Shown: positions 17,585-27,634, numbered from the stretch's first letter. The stretch: 64,000 nt of DNA from CAZAKZ01 sp964485695 (GCA_964485695.1 CAZAKZ010000006.1:1-64000), one strand, 5' to 3'. Program-made: numbers and translations. Notes: generated by a model not told the origin, from the sequence alone.

Positions 17585-19683
17585 AGTGGACCGTTCTCGC
17601 GGCCATCTGGTTCATGCTCCTGCTGTTTCTGCTGGGCACAGGTAGCCTCCTGCTCGAACTCATCGATCGGGCCGATGCGCCGGGTATCGCGGGGGTGGAT
17701 TTAAAACCGGTGGTGGTGGCATTCCTCGCCAAGGTGGGCCTTGCCCATCTGACGGGGGGCCTGCTCATCGGTCTCATCGCGGGTCTCCTCGCGCGCTGGA
17801 CGTTTCCGGAGCGGAAGATCCTTGGCCCCGTGGTCTGCCTGTCCGTGATCTTCTTCTACGTCTTCAGCAGAGACCTGGTGATGCATCCGGTATTTTACGA
17901 GCCCTTTCTCTACCGGCAGGGCGGTCTCTTTCGGACGGCAATGGTCTGGGCAACCGATTGCCTCACTCCGAAAATCCTGGATGTGTCGGCCCTTTGTTTC
18001 CTCGCCGGCGTGCTTCTCACCGGCATGGTGCGGCGGCGGGGACAGCCAGGTTCGATTCGCCGTCTCGTCCGATGGAACGCCGGCGTCCTGGGGCTCCTGT
18101 CCCTCGTCCTTGTCGGCCTCGCGATGATGGGCGACTCCGATTCCGGACCGGATGAAACCATAGAGGTGGAGACCGGGACCGGCCCCGGAATCAATCTGAT
18201 CTTTCTCGGAGTGGATTCACTCCGTCCCGACAGGTTGCGGGCCCTCGGATGCCCCCGCGTCGTGGTACCCAACCTGGACGCATTCTCGGAGAAGAGCGTG
18301 GTCTTCCGGGAGGCTTTCACGCCCCTGGCCCGGACCGCTCCGTCCCTGGTCAGCCTCTTCACGGGCGTGGAACCCCACACACACGGTATTCGCCACATGT
18401 TTCCTCCCCGGAACCGCAGGACCGTACGCGTTCCCACGCTGCCTCGCATTCTGGCGGGCCGGGGATACCGCAGCGAGGTGGTCACGGACTATGCAGGCGA
18501 TATGTTCAAACGCATCGACCTGGATTTCGACGCGGTCCACGGCCCGGAAGCATTCAACCTCCAGCTGGTGGTGAAAGGCGAGATCCTCAATCGAACACCG
18601 GCATTTCTCCCTCTTTTCAACAATGCCCTTGGACACCGTTTGTTCCCGGTACTGCGTGCTCTTCCGGCCAATGCGGATCCTGACCTGACCGCCGACCGGT
18701 TTCTCGAGCGTCTCGAAGCTATGGACGGCGATCGGCCCTTTCTCCTCACCGGATTCTTCACAGGACCCCATACACCCTATGCCGCTTCGTATCCCGGATA
18801 TCGCCTCTTCACGGATCCGGAGTACGAGGGGGACAACAAGTATGCCTACTTCGTCCGCAGCCTTGACCGCCTGGCAGGTCTCGAGGAAGCCCTGCCGGAA
18901 CACGAGGTGAATCAGATCCGTGCCCTGTACGATGGCGCCTGCCACCAGATGGATGCGGCCCTCGGTCGGATCTTTCGCGCGATCCGACGCCGAGGCCTGT
19001 GGCATCGTACGATCATCGTGGTCTTCGCCGATCACGGTGAGAGTCTCTACGAGCCCCGGAACACCTCCGACCACGGCAAGTGGTTCTGGGGGGACGAGGC
19101 CAACCGGATACCCCTCATCTTTGCCGGCGGTCCGGTGGAGGACCGGGCCGGCATCGTGGACGGCGTCGTTCGCATCACCGACGTGGTCCCCACGATCCTG
19201 TCCCTCCTGGGTATGGAATCTCCTCCGACGGTGGAGGGTGTGGACCTCGGTCCCCGCATGAAGGGCGAATCCTGCGAGCCGCTCGCGCTGTTTGCCGAAA
19301 CCGGCATCTGGCTGGACTCCTCCACGACATTTCGCGACGATGAAACGGCCCTCACCTACCCTTCAGTGGAGCAGCTCCTAGTCCCCGAAGCGGACAGCGT
19401 GATGGTACTCCGAGATGTCTTCAACGATACCGTGGAAGAGGCCAAGCACAGGTGTCTTCGCACGGACCGGTGGAAACTGGTCTACGTCCCCACCCGCACG
19501 GGAGTGCGGTATCACCTCTTCGACGTGAAAAAGGATCCAGCGAACCTTCACGATCTTGCCGGGACGCAGCCGTGGCGAGTCTGGCGGCTGGCTCACAGGC
19601 TGCATCACTGGATGAAGGGGGACCCGGGAAAGCACTTCGATGACCTCGGCCATCTCGTTCCGGCCTACCGGTATTTCGAATAA
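17581..19683 (+). CDS. Polytopic membrane protein with sulfatase/phosphotransferase-like domain
   Basis: 700 residues. About four membrane helices in the first 190 residues are followed by an extracytoplasmic alkaline-phosphatase-superfamily domain. Metal-binding elements are IFLGVDSLRPDRL and VVFADHGESLYEP; DHGKWFWGDEANRIPLIF is the usual later block. The nucleophile region reads RTAPSLVSLFTG, aligning Thr where sulfatases have the modified Cys, so it resembles LtaS/phosphoethanolamine-transferase-type enzymes more than arylsulfatases. The start is TTG at 17581, supported by AAGGAGG eight bases upstream and by the TTGA overlap with the previous gene. It pairs with the 15002 gene; both probably act on envelope lipids or polymers. 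Confidence 0.78.
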   Translation: MKWTVLAAIWFMLLLFLLGTGSLLLELIDRADAPGIAGVDLKPVVVAFLAKVGLAHLTGGLLIGLIAGLLARWTFPERKILGPVVCLSVIFFYVFSRDLVMHPVFYEPFLYRQGGLFRTAMVWATDCLTPKILDVSALCFLAGVLLTGMVRRRGQPGSIRRLVRWNAGVLGLLSLVLVGLAMMGDSDSGPDETIEVETGTGPGINLIFLGVDSLRPDRLRALGCPRVVVPNLDAFSEKSVVFREAFTPLARTAPSLVSLFTGVEPHTHGIRHMFPPRNRRTVRVPTLPRILAGRGYRSEVVTDYAGDMFKRIDLDFDAVHGPEAFNLQLVVKGEILNRTPAFLPLFNNALGHRLFPVLRALPANADPDLTADRFLERLEAMDGDRPFLLTGFFTGPHTPYAASYPGYRLFTDPEYEGDNKYAYFVRSLDRLAGLEEALPEHEVNQIRALYDGACHQMDAALGRIFRAIRRRGLWHRTIIVVFADHGESLYEPRNTSDHGKWFWGDEANRIPLIFAGGPVEDRAGIVDGVVRITDVVPTILSLLGMESPPTVEGVDLGPRMKGESCEPLALFAETGIWLDSSTTFRDDETALTYPSVEQLLVPEADSVMVLRDVFNDTVEEAKHRCLRTDRWKLVYVPTRTGVRYHLFDVKKDPANLHDLAGTQPWRVWRLAHRLHHWMKGDPGKHFDDLGHLVPAYRYFE

Positions 19684-19714
19684 CAGCCCGTGGACGGGGA
19701 GATTCCGTTGCGTA

Positions 19715-22700
19715 TCAGTCGTCGATGACTCCGGTCTTCAGGTCCCGCAGCTTGAGCCGGCCGGGAATATCGGTCCCGACCGAGATGAACAGAGATTGCG
19801 TCCGGCTGTTGGTGATAAATGTCACGCTGACCTCACACTGCCCTGTCTCCGGCATCGGGAGGAACATCACGTGTGGCCGCAATGAACTATGCCCTCTTTC
19901 AAAAACCTTGTCCACCGGGACCAGTGCCAGCCCTGGAGACGGCATCTCTCCTTCCTCCAGGACCGCGATGGAGACTTTCCCGTCTTTCTTTTTCTCCTTA
20001 CCCCTCTCGACCATCATCCGTACGAAATTGATTTCTCCGGCCTCTGCCCGGACCGAAAACGCCAGCACCTTGTCCCCGGGATAATCCACATCCAGCAATC
20101 CGCCCTCATGAAGTTTCCCTCGAAATGACCTGGTCGGTTCCGGCCACCTCGAGGTTATTACCCGTCCGGAGTCGTCATGAAGCTTCCTCAGCTTGGCCCG
20201 GTTCATTTTATTTTCGCGGCAAAGCAGAGCCAGCCGAGGGGCATTGGTCTGTATGAGATCCACTCCGTACTCCATGAGGCGGATATGGTCTTCCAGGATG
20301 TCCGGAGTGAAAGTGCTTATCCCCTCGTAGTGATTTCTCGCCCAGCGTACCCGTTCCCGGGTGATCCATCTGTAATTCGGGCCGATCCATTTCGTTACCG
20401 GAAGACTCCGGGGGATATTGTCGGGAAGCCCATCGAGTACCTTCATGGCTGGAAAGAACTCCAGGACCGATCGTACTTTCGGATGGGATTTTCCGAGTAC
20501 CTCGAGGATGCTGCCGTCGAGGGAAGATACAAAGGTGGAATCGAACAGCTCTCGCCGGGTGAGGGCTGCTCCGACCTTTTCCGCCAGCTCTTTCAGGAGC
20601 CGAGCGGCATGGGGGCCCTCGGGCGTTTTCATTTCCAGAAAGAGAATGCACTTTCCTCCAAAACGATCCAGAAATGCATCCAGGCCTGGTATCTTCTCCG
20701 GTGTGATCTTACCGGTCACAGCATCCACACACTGCATCTGCTCGAGTTCGGTGAGGGTGTACTCCTGAACCTTCCCTTCACGACCGGTGAGCCGGGCCAG
20801 GTCAGCATCGTGAAAGACCACCACTTTCCCGTCCGCGGTGACCTGCAAATCCACTTCTACACCATCGACCCCGAGGTCAATGGCCGCCTGGACGGCGGCC
20901 AGTGTATTTTCCGGGGCTCGCGTGGTGAGGCCCCGGTGGGCAACGATGATGGGTCTCTTGCTCTCCAGGACGTGAGGCCCTTCCTTCTCCATCTTCTTGC
21001 CATCCTTTAGTCCCGGCCTGTCTTTTCTGACCGAGATTCTGACCACATTGGACGCAGAAATCACCCTTGATTTGATGGCAAAGAGAGCCACCGCATCAAG
21101 GGTGGCCCCCTCGAGGTCTTTTACAAAATCAGGGGGCAACCTGGACGGAACGTTCGGAAATTTGGGCTCGTCGTGCTTCGGGAAATGAAAGATGTTGCCG
21201 GGCTTCCTGGCTTGATGCAAGCACGATAAAGCCAAGAGATCATACTCCACACCGTACAGGATGCCGCTCCCGAATGGCAGATGGGTTGTAAAGGACCACA
21301 CAACCCACCCCTTCTCGAATTCTGCCGGTAAGTTGTCCAGGGTTATTGTGAGATTATCCTCGGCCTCGCGGGTAATGGTCAGGATCGGCCCGGATCGATT
21401 CTGTCGTGCGTCGGAGACCTGCTCATACCTTCCTGCGTCCGACAGCAAGAGACTACTCATCAGCATCCAGGTCAGGGCGATTCCAGTGATTACGACTCCC
21501 CACCTCAGACAGACCTTCCAGAGCTTGGTCTCGAAGTCAGCCATCAGGAATTGAAGCAATGCGATATTCAGGGGGATCATGATACTGACCATGAGATCGT
21601 AGTCACATGGAAATTGGAGATCGAAGTACCAGATGTAGATGAATACCACGCATCCGAGGGCCAGGACCTGAAGAATCCACGCCGTTGACGATGGCTGGAG
21701 ATACCTGCGTAAAGATGTTCGGAACACGACGATCAGAACAGGAAAGGCAAACACGACCGGGGAGGTCAGGACCAGAATGTTGCCCACCTCCAGGACCTTT
21801 TCGGGCCAGAACCTGTTCAGGGGTATGAACTCCGTACCGCGTTCGCCGACCCAGTGGCCGGGAACCATCTCGAAGCCGAGCACCCAGAGCCCTGAGACCA
21901 CGGCGAGAACAGTTCCGGCGAAGAGCACAGCAACGGTCAAGAACTCCAGCATCATCCGGCGGTATTGGTGCTCCTTGCCGCATCTCATCAGGATGGCCAG
22001 AGGTAGCGAAGGGGTCAGGACCAGATACTCGGCGTGAATAAGGCAGGCAATAGTCAGGAATGCGGCGGCGGGCACCAGACGTGACCGCAACCGGGATTGC
22101 TCCCTATCTTCATTATCAATCCTGCAATAGTCGTACAGAAACAATATGAACAGGAGGAGAAATGGAGTGGCGAGTTGAGAGACCTCGTTGTAGTAGAAAA
22201 AAAAGAGCAGGTGAAATCCGGAACCGAGATAGTAGAGGTAGATGAAACGTTTGCGTGCTCCCGAATGTGGTTGTGATCCTCGCAGAAACAGACGGTCACA
22301 CAGGGTGAAGTACGCCATTGCCGTGAAGAAGCCGAAAATCGGTGCGATGTAATTCAGACCCATCGTCCCGATCTGCAGATACACAACTCGGTAGAGAACA
22401 TTCGAGAGAAGCTCCGACACATAAAGCTTGTCCGTGGTAGCAATGAACCGCCAGGTACAGTAGTCGCCGAGGGGATGGGCTCTGAACATCAAGTAGAGGC
22501 CGAGGAGCGTTGCGGACAGCACTACGTGGCGGAGGAATCGTTTGCTCCTGGCCGTGGTGGTCAAGACGAAGAGGAGGTAGACGCTTCCGAAGACCAGGAC
22601 GAGCAAGGGAGGAACCGTGTTGAAGCTCACAACCCAGGGACATGACGGGTGGAGATACAGCAGGACCAGAGGAACCATGATCGTGGTTCCGAGAGTCCAC

Positions 22701-22774
22701 GGAAGACAGACTTGAATCCCCCGGACCAGACGGGGAATGAAAGCGCCGGCATCCTCTGGATCAGACTTGTTCAT
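19715..22774 (-). CDS. Glycerophosphodiester phosphodiesterase domain fused to a multi-spanning membrane domain
   Basis: 1019 residues. The first 480 or so contain about ten hydrophobic segments. A GDPD TIM-barrel domain at about residues 610-870 has the catalytic elements VAHRG (His-Arg), PENT (Glu), GVEVDLQVTADG (Glu-Asp) and VFHDADL (second His). GDPDs cleave glycerophosphodiesters to glycerol-3-phosphate and an alcohol. Here the domain is tethered to the membrane, as in GdpP/UgpQ-like envelope enzymes that process lipid headgroups or teichoic-like polymers. A C-terminal beta-rich stretch of about 150 residues follows. The gene is convergent with the phosphotransferase-like gene (31-bp gap) and divergent from the YfhO-like gene. 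The ATG at 22774 has only a weak ribosome-binding site. Confidence 0.85.
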   Translation of the reverse strand: MNKSDPEDAGAFIPRLVRGIQVCLPWTLGTTIMVPLVLLYLHPSCPWVVSFNTVPPLLVLVFGSVYLLFVLTTTARSKRFLRHVVLSATLLGLYLMFRAHPLGDYCTWRFIATTDKLYVSELLSNVLYRVVYLQIGTMGLNYIAPIFGFFTAMAYFTLCDRLFLRGSQPHSGARKRFIYLYYLGSGFHLLFFFYYNEVSQLATPFLLLFILFLYDYCRIDNEDREQSRLRSRLVPAAAFLTIACLIHAEYLVLTPSLPLAILMRCGKEHQYRRMMLEFLTVAVLFAGTVLAVVSGLWVLGFEMVPGHWVGERGTEFIPLNRFWPEKVLEVGNILVLTSPVVFAFPVLIVVFRTSLRRYLQPSSTAWILQVLALGCVVFIYIWYFDLQFPCDYDLMVSIMIPLNIALLQFLMADFETKLWKVCLRWGVVITGIALTWMLMSSLLLSDAGRYEQVSDARQNRSGPILTITREAEDNLTITLDNLPAEFEKGWVVWSFTTHLPFGSGILYGVEYDLLALSCLHQARKPGNIFHFPKHDEPKFPNVPSRLPPDFVKDLEGATLDAVALFAIKSRVISASNVVRISVRKDRPGLKDGKKMEKEGPHVLESKRPIIVAHRGLTTRAPENTLAAVQAAIDLGVDGVEVDLQVTADGKVVVFHDADLARLTGREGKVQEYTLTELEQMQCVDAVTGKITPEKIPGLDAFLDRFGGKCILFLEMKTPEGPHAARLLKELAEKVGAALTRRELFDSTFVSSLDGSILEVLGKSHPKVRSVLEFFPAMKVLDGLPDNIPRSLPVTKWIGPNYRWITRERVRWARNHYEGISTFTPDILEDHIRLMEYGVDLIQTNAPRLALLCRENKMNRAKLRKLHDDSGRVITSRWPEPTRSFRGKLHEGGLLDVDYPGDKVLAFSVRAEAGEINFVRMMVERGKEKKKDGKVSIAVLEEGEMPSPGLALVPVDKVFERGHSSLRPHVMFLPMPETGQCEVSVTFITNSRTQSLFISVGTDIPGRLKLRDLKTGVIDD

Positions 22775-23058
22775 GGTTCACTCTTGCTATCGGTTCAACC
22801 GACGCAAAGATATCATACTTGTACCTTGCGCGAAAGCCGAAACCGCGGACAATGTCTCGTAGCCTGTTCAGGACAGTATGCGCCGCGATTTTCAGAATGG
22901 CGAACTGGACTCATCGCGGCACACAGTTCACCACTATATAGTGCAGATATCTAGTGCAGAGGGAGCCCTCATCCGATGGCGCATTCACGCCAAATCTCTC
23001 GACCAGCGCCACCTACTGATATGGCACCTGATACAGCTCCATGGACCGGGAGACGAGC
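22775..23058. other. Divergent intergenic region with inverted repeat
   Basis: 284 bp between two divergent membrane-protein genes. It holds a perfect 8-bp inverted repeat, GCCGCGAT (22882-22889) and ATCGCGGC (22913-22920), separated by 23 bases, and a short direct repeat of AGTGCAGA near 22945-22965. Presumably promoters for both genes; no clear sigma-factor boxes. Confidence 0.5.
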
Positions 23059-26022
23059 ATGAGCGAACGCGCTCTCGGCCCTACCGAGATTCTGCTCTCG
23101 CTGCTGCTATTCGTGCTCATCGTGGCGGCCCTCTTTCCCGAGATTTCTGTCGGGGGAAAGACGATCTCCGCGTCGCCCCACATTCCTTACACCCTGCCCT
23201 CCGGCCCCGTGGGCATGATGAGGACGGATCGTCATCCGCTGATGGATGCCTATGACGGTTGGATCCGGGAGGCCAACTTCCCCTACCTGGAGCGCGCCGT
23301 CCGGGCCGGGGGGATGCCTTTCTGGCTGCCGCATGAGGCGTGCGGCAATCCGTTCATGGCCGGCCTTTTGCACGGCTTCTTCTTTCCGCCCAACTTCCTG
23401 ATGTTCGTGGGCGATCCGCCTCTCGGTTTCGACCTGGCCTATCTGGCCCGGCTGCTCCTGGCCGGGTGGCTGATGTTCCTCTTCCTCCGCGTGCACGGAC
23501 TGAAGTTCCCGGGTGCATTCGTGGGCGGCGTCCTGTTTCTCGGCTGCGGCTATCTGGTGGGCGGGCTCAACCTGCCGAACGCCTGCGTGGAGGTGATGAT
23601 TCCCGGCCTTTTGCTGGGATTCGAGTGCCTTCTGGTCCACCGCCGCCGGCGGGACCTGGCCCTGGCCGTGGGCATGGTGGCCCTGGTGCTGGTGGGCGGC
23701 AATCCGCAGGCCGCCTTTCTCGCCCTTGCATTCGCAGGACTCTACAGCGTCACCCGCATTTTGCTGCTTCCGCGTGGGGTTCGTATCAAAACCGCGGTGC
23801 GACTCGCCGTGGCCCACGTCCTGGGGGCGATGCTGGCCGCGCCACAGCTTCTTCCCTTCCTGGAATTCTTCACACGAGCTGCTCACACACACGGTGCGCA
23901 TCTGAACATCTTCTCCATGCCGTGGCAGACTTCGATCCTCTGGGTCGTGCCCGAGTTCTTCCGAAACGCCTACCACCAGCCCGAGATGGCCTCGAGCGGT
24001 GGCTTCTACGGACTCGCCACCCTCGGTTGGATCTTGATCCCGATCTGTTTTGCGCTTCCCGGCCGCCAATTTCTGGTTTGGTTCACGGCCGCCATGGTCT
24101 TGCTCTGTGGAGCCTGGTACTTCGGGGTGCCCGGCTTCACGGTTCTCAACCAGCTTCCCGTCATCAACCAGATCCAGATCCACAAGTACCTGGCGGTCTA
24201 CCTGTGCTTTTTCCCCGCCATCCTGGCCGCGGTGGGCATGGACCATCTGATACGGATACCGGCTCGAAGAGCGGCAGCCTGGCTCGGCCTCTCCACCCTT
24301 GGGGTGGTTCTGGTGACGGCGGGTTTCGTGGCGCTCTGGTACTTCGGGAGACTCGAACATCCCGGTTCCGGACACCTCCGTCTCGGCCCGTCGGACCCGG
24401 TGGCCCCGGTGTTGACCATCGTGGGGGTTCTCGCCGCCGCCATCCTCCTGATCTGTGCACTCCTCTACCTTCGCCCGCGTTTCAGGACGGGCGTTCTCTG
24501 GGTGGTCGGGATCCTCGTGCTAGCCGAGGTGGCCGCACACGTCCCCAGGGATTATCCGCCTCGCGCGAATGCCTTTCGACCGCCGGCGTTCCTCTCCCGC
24601 CTCACGGGGGACGTCCACTCCCACCGTATCTATTCCCCCGGAAAGGTGCTCTACCCCAACACAGCCGCTATCTTCGGTCTGAACGATATCCGCTACGCTG
24701 ATGCGCTCAAGATCGACCGTTATGTGCGTCTCATCCAGGAGGGATTTTCCTATCCGGATGCTTTCAATTACTTCCCCACGCTGTCGAGTGTCCGACCCCC
24801 CGGCGCGCCGCCCCACGTGCTGGCGCTTCTGGCCGTTCGTCACTTGCTGTGTACTGGCGAGGTCATCGAGGTTGGAAGATCTCCGATCATGGGGGGCTCC
24901 CGCCAGGACATCCTCGTTGACCTGACCACGGACGGGGGTGACCTCGTCGGTGCCATGGAAGGGGAGGTCGAGGTTTCGGTCTGGGTGAACAATCCCGCGT
25001 CGGGCCGCCTGGAGGCTCCGGCGACGTTGTCGGGGAAGAGGGCCGAGACCCTTCGTCTCCGGGCAAGTGAATCTCTGGCAGGGAAGTTCGTCTATCTCGG
25101 ATTCGAGGTTCCCGTGGGCGGCTTCCTGGAGATCGAATCCGTCGTCTGGGACGGACGTCGGATTCCGGCCGCGGATCTCGACCGTGGTTCGCACAACTGG
25201 GAGGCGGTCTCGACCGGACCTCCCCTGCGGGTCAAGGCCACGACCCTCGTGGCCCTGCCCCCGGTAGGGCCCGGTTCGTCTCCCGACCTCGTCCTGCGCG
25301 GTCGGACATCGGGCAAGGCCGTACAGATTCGACTCGTCACGGTGGAGTCCAGGCTCTTGCAGAGGTTCTCGTGCCGGGGGCAAAATGGCGCCGGGACGGG
25401 ACGGCGTTTTCGTGTTGACCTGGCCTCGTTCGCCGGCAGCAAGGTGCCGCTGTGCGTGGTGGCCTCCGGGGAAGGGCGCATCGCCAGCCTGGGCTTCGAA
25501 CCGGATGTGTTTACCGAGAAGGGGAACTTCGGGACGATCCGGCTCTACGAACATCGCCGTGCCCTGCCCCGTGCCTTCGGTGTGTATCGGGCCGAGATCA
25601 CGCCCGACGAGGAGGCGCAGCTGAAAAAGGTCCTCGACCCGAAATTTCCGATCCGGGAGAAAGTGGTGGTGGCCGGACTGCCCGGCGGCTTGACCCTGCC
25701 AGATCCGCCGCCGGCCGGATCTCCACGGGTTACCTGGAGGGAGGTCGATCCCGCTGGTTCGAGAATCGTGCTGGAAACCGAGTTCGCGTCGGATGGGCTG
25801 CTCGTTCTCCACGACAACGACTATCCAGGTTGGTGTGCCTACGTCAATGGAGCTCCGGCGGACCTCGTGCGGGCCAACTACTGTTTCCGGGCCGTCCCGG
25901 TTCCCTCCGGCAACCACCGCGTGGAGTTTCGGTACGAATCCCTCACCTGGAAGCTGGGTCTGATTGCGGCAGGAGTGTCCCTGGTCGGACTCTTTCTCCT
26001 CTTCCTGCGCTGGCGGACCTAG
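23059..26022 (+). CDS. YfhO-family polytopic membrane protein
   Basis: 987 residues with about 12 membrane helices in the first half, large extracytoplasmic stretches and a last helix at the C-terminus. Family landmarks: a first loop with PLMDAYDGW and a Pro-rich FPYLERAVRAGGMPFWLPH, and the end block LHDNDYPGWCAYVNG then VPVPSGNHRVEFRYES before the final helix, all typical of YfhO. In Bacillus, YfhO-type proteins are GT-C-like glycosyltransferases implicated in glycosylating cell-envelope polymers. Its place beside a GDPD and two phosphotransferase-like proteins suits an envelope glycolipid role (inference). ATG 23059 follows GGGAG at a good distance. An in-frame ATG at 23041 is possible. 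Confidence 0.82.
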   Translation: MSERALGPTEILLSLLLFVLIVAALFPEISVGGKTISASPHIPYTLPSGPVGMMRTDRHPLMDAYDGWIREANFPYLERAVRAGGMPFWLPHEACGNPFMAGLLHGFFFPPNFLMFVGDPPLGFDLAYLARLLLAGWLMFLFLRVHGLKFPGAFVGGVLFLGCGYLVGGLNLPNACVEVMIPGLLLGFECLLVHRRRRDLALAVGMVALVLVGGNPQAAFLALAFAGLYSVTRILLLPRGVRIKTAVRLAVAHVLGAMLAAPQLLPFLEFFTRAAHTHGAHLNIFSMPWQTSILWVVPEFFRNAYHQPEMASSGGFYGLATLGWILIPICFALPGRQFLVWFTAAMVLLCGAWYFGVPGFTVLNQLPVINQIQIHKYLAVYLCFFPAILAAVGMDHLIRIPARRAAAWLGLSTLGVVLVTAGFVALWYFGRLEHPGSGHLRLGPSDPVAPVLTIVGVLAAAILLICALLYLRPRFRTGVLWVVGILVLAEVAAHVPRDYPPRANAFRPPAFLSRLTGDVHSHRIYSPGKVLYPNTAAIFGLNDIRYADALKIDRYVRLIQEGFSYPDAFNYFPTLSSVRPPGAPPHVLALLAVRHLLCTGEVIEVGRSPIMGGSRQDILVDLTTDGGDLVGAMEGEVEVSVWVNNPASGRLEAPATLSGKRAETLRLRASESLAGKFVYLGFEVPVGGFLEIESVVWDGRRIPAADLDRGSHNWEAVSTGPPLRVKATTLVALPPVGPGSSPDLVLRGRTSGKAVQIRLVTVESRLLQRFSCRGQNGAGTGRRFRVDLASFAGSKVPLCVVASGEGRIASLGFEPDVFTEKGNFGTIRLYEHRRALPRAFGVYRAEITPDEEAQLKKVLDPKFPIREKVVVAGLPGGLTLPDPPPAGSPRVTWREVDPAGSRIVLETEFASDGLLVLHDNDYPGWCAYVNGAPADLVRANYCFRAVPVPSGNHRVEFRYESLTWKLGLIAAGVSLVGLFLLFLRWRT

Positions 26023-26037
26023 CAGCCTGTAACGCGG

Positions 26038-27303
26038 TCACACCGGCTGCAGCGTCAAGCCCAGCTGTGCCGCCAGCCTCTCAAGCCGGTCTCCCGACGC
26101 AGGCAGGCAGGGCAACAGCCTGGGGGCTCTCTCCGCGATCCAGGCATCCGTATCGGGGGTTCCTGCCAGGGCCCACCCCAGACCCAGCATCCTGCGCCAT
26201 TCTTCCAGGCGCTCGAGGCCGTATTCCTCCAGCAACTCGAGGGAAGCGTTTTCCCTGAGGCATCGGGTCATCCGGCCGGCGAGGTCGTGGGCCTCGCGTA
26301 TGCCGATATTCAAGCTCTGGCCGCCCACCGGGCCCGTCAGGTGGCAGGCGTCGCCCGCCATCCAAACCCTGCCGCGGCCGAAACTCCCGGCAAGAGCGCG
26401 CTCGAATCGGATGGCCAGGGACCAGGCGATCTCGTCCACGGAGCCCCGGAACCACGGAGCCCGTTCCTGGATCAGGGCGCGCATGTTCTCCTCGGTGAGG
26501 TAGGGAAATGCGTGGTCGCCGATCTGCACGGCCAGCCGACTCTTGGTGCGGGAGGCCGTGGAAAATTCGGCGTCGGACAGCTGGAAGCTCCATCGAAAGT
26601 GTTTCCCCGGCAGGGGCCAGAGCACGTTGGACGTGCCGTCGGTCAGCACCAGGCGCAACTCGTCGCTGATGTCGGCGTCGGAGATGAACTCGAAGACCGC
26701 GAAGTAGTCGGGTTCTCCGGCGAGATCGTACTCGATGCCCAGGTTCTTTCTCACCAGGGACCGGTGGCCGTCTGCGCCGAGGACGAAGTCGGCCTGGACC
26801 CGGCGGGTTTTCTCGATGGCCCACTCCGTTTTTGCGACGGCGTATCCGCTCGAGACCTTGCCCAGCTCGTCGATGGTGGCGGTGACCTTGTCGCCCTCCT
26901 GGTTGATGCGGGAGACGCGGTGGTTCCACAGGACCTTGATGCCCCTCTCCCGGAGTCTTTCCTCGAGCGCGGCCTCCAGGATGCTCTGGGGAACGGCAAT
27001 GATGAAGGGGAACGGTTCCTCCACATTGGAGAGGCGGATTTCCCGGGTGCGAACGGCATCGGCGTACAAGGCCATGGTGTCGATGCGCACGGCCTGGCGG
27101 ATCAGGTTGTCGGCCAGGCCGCTCTTCTGGAGCAAGTCCAGGGTGCCGGCGTGGAGGGCGAGGCCGTAGCTGTGGGTAGCGGTGCGCCACTCCTCGTCGA
27201 CGATCAGGACGTCGACGCCCTTTTCGGCCAGATGGAGGGCGGCGTTGAGTCCCACGGGACCGGCTCCCACGACCAGCACTTCCGTCTTGCGCTTTCCGAA
27301 CAT
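26038..27303 (-). CDS. FAD-dependent aromatic-ring monooxygenase (PHBH/UbiH fold)
   Basis: 421-residue flavoprotein hydroxylase. The Rossmann GxGxxG is near the N-terminus (VVGAGPVGLNAALHLAEKG, about residues 11-29), the DG motif is FVLGADGHRS and the FAD-ribityl GD motif is VWMAGDACHLTGPVGGQ. These three define the class A flavoprotein monooxygenases, which use NAD(P)H and O2 to hydroxylate phenols, polyketides or quinone precursors. The substrate cannot be told from sequence. The start at 27303 is set by GAGGAGAAGG just upstream. An upstream in-frame ATG would add 24 non-conserved residues. Convergent with the YfhO-like gene (15-bp gap) and apparently a single-gene unit. Confidence 0.88.
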   Translation of the reverse strand: MFGKRKTEVLVVGAGPVGLNAALHLAEKGVDVLIVDEEWRTATHSYGLALHAGTLDLLQKSGLADNLIRQAVRIDTMALYADAVRTREIRLSNVEEPFPFIIAVPQSILEAALEERLRERGIKVLWNHRVSRINQEGDKVTATIDELGKVSSGYAVAKTEWAIEKTRRVQADFVLGADGHRSLVRKNLGIEYDLAGEPDYFAVFEFISDADISDELRLVLTDGTSNVLWPLPGKHFRWSFQLSDAEFSTASRTKSRLAVQIGDHAFPYLTEENMRALIQERAPWFRGSVDEIAWSLAIRFERALAGSFGRGRVWMAGDACHLTGPVGGQSLNIGIREAHDLAGRMTRCLRENASLELLEEYGLERLEEWRRMLGLGWALAGTPDTDAWIAERAPRLLPCLPASGDRLERLAAQLGLTLQPV

Positions 27304-27634
27304 GATTTGCCTTCTCCTCAACAAGCCGCACAATCCGACAACGCGACCGTGTTCCGGTCGGACAGGGAAAATCAACGCATGGGTATGATTTTATCGATCC
27401 GCGGGGAACTGTCAGCAACTTTCTCCCGGCGGTGACCACGAGCTTTCATGACTAGGATTTCCAAGCCATGACGACTTTCTCCAGTGGCAGTTCATTCCCC
27501 GCAGGTTCGTGTGGACGTATTTTTTACGATACCCGGACTCTCCCGTTCTTCCCATCCAGCCGGGAATCAGTTACACTTCGGTCTGGATTTCAGGGTGACA
27601 AGGGGTAGGAAAGTGCTTCAAGGGAGAGTCCAAG
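27304..27634. other. Divergent intergenic region
   Basis: 331 bp between the monooxygenase and the M1 peptidase. I see no further gene or strong hairpin. It should contain promoters in both directions; the peptidase start is preceded by AAGGGAGA (27619-27626). Confidence 0.5.

Noticed and set aside
15002..19683. Calling both genes true sulfatases
   Set aside because: Neither has Cys or Ser in a CxPxR context; the nucleophile region reads LSLPSM and TAPSLV, so formylglycine formation is not supported.
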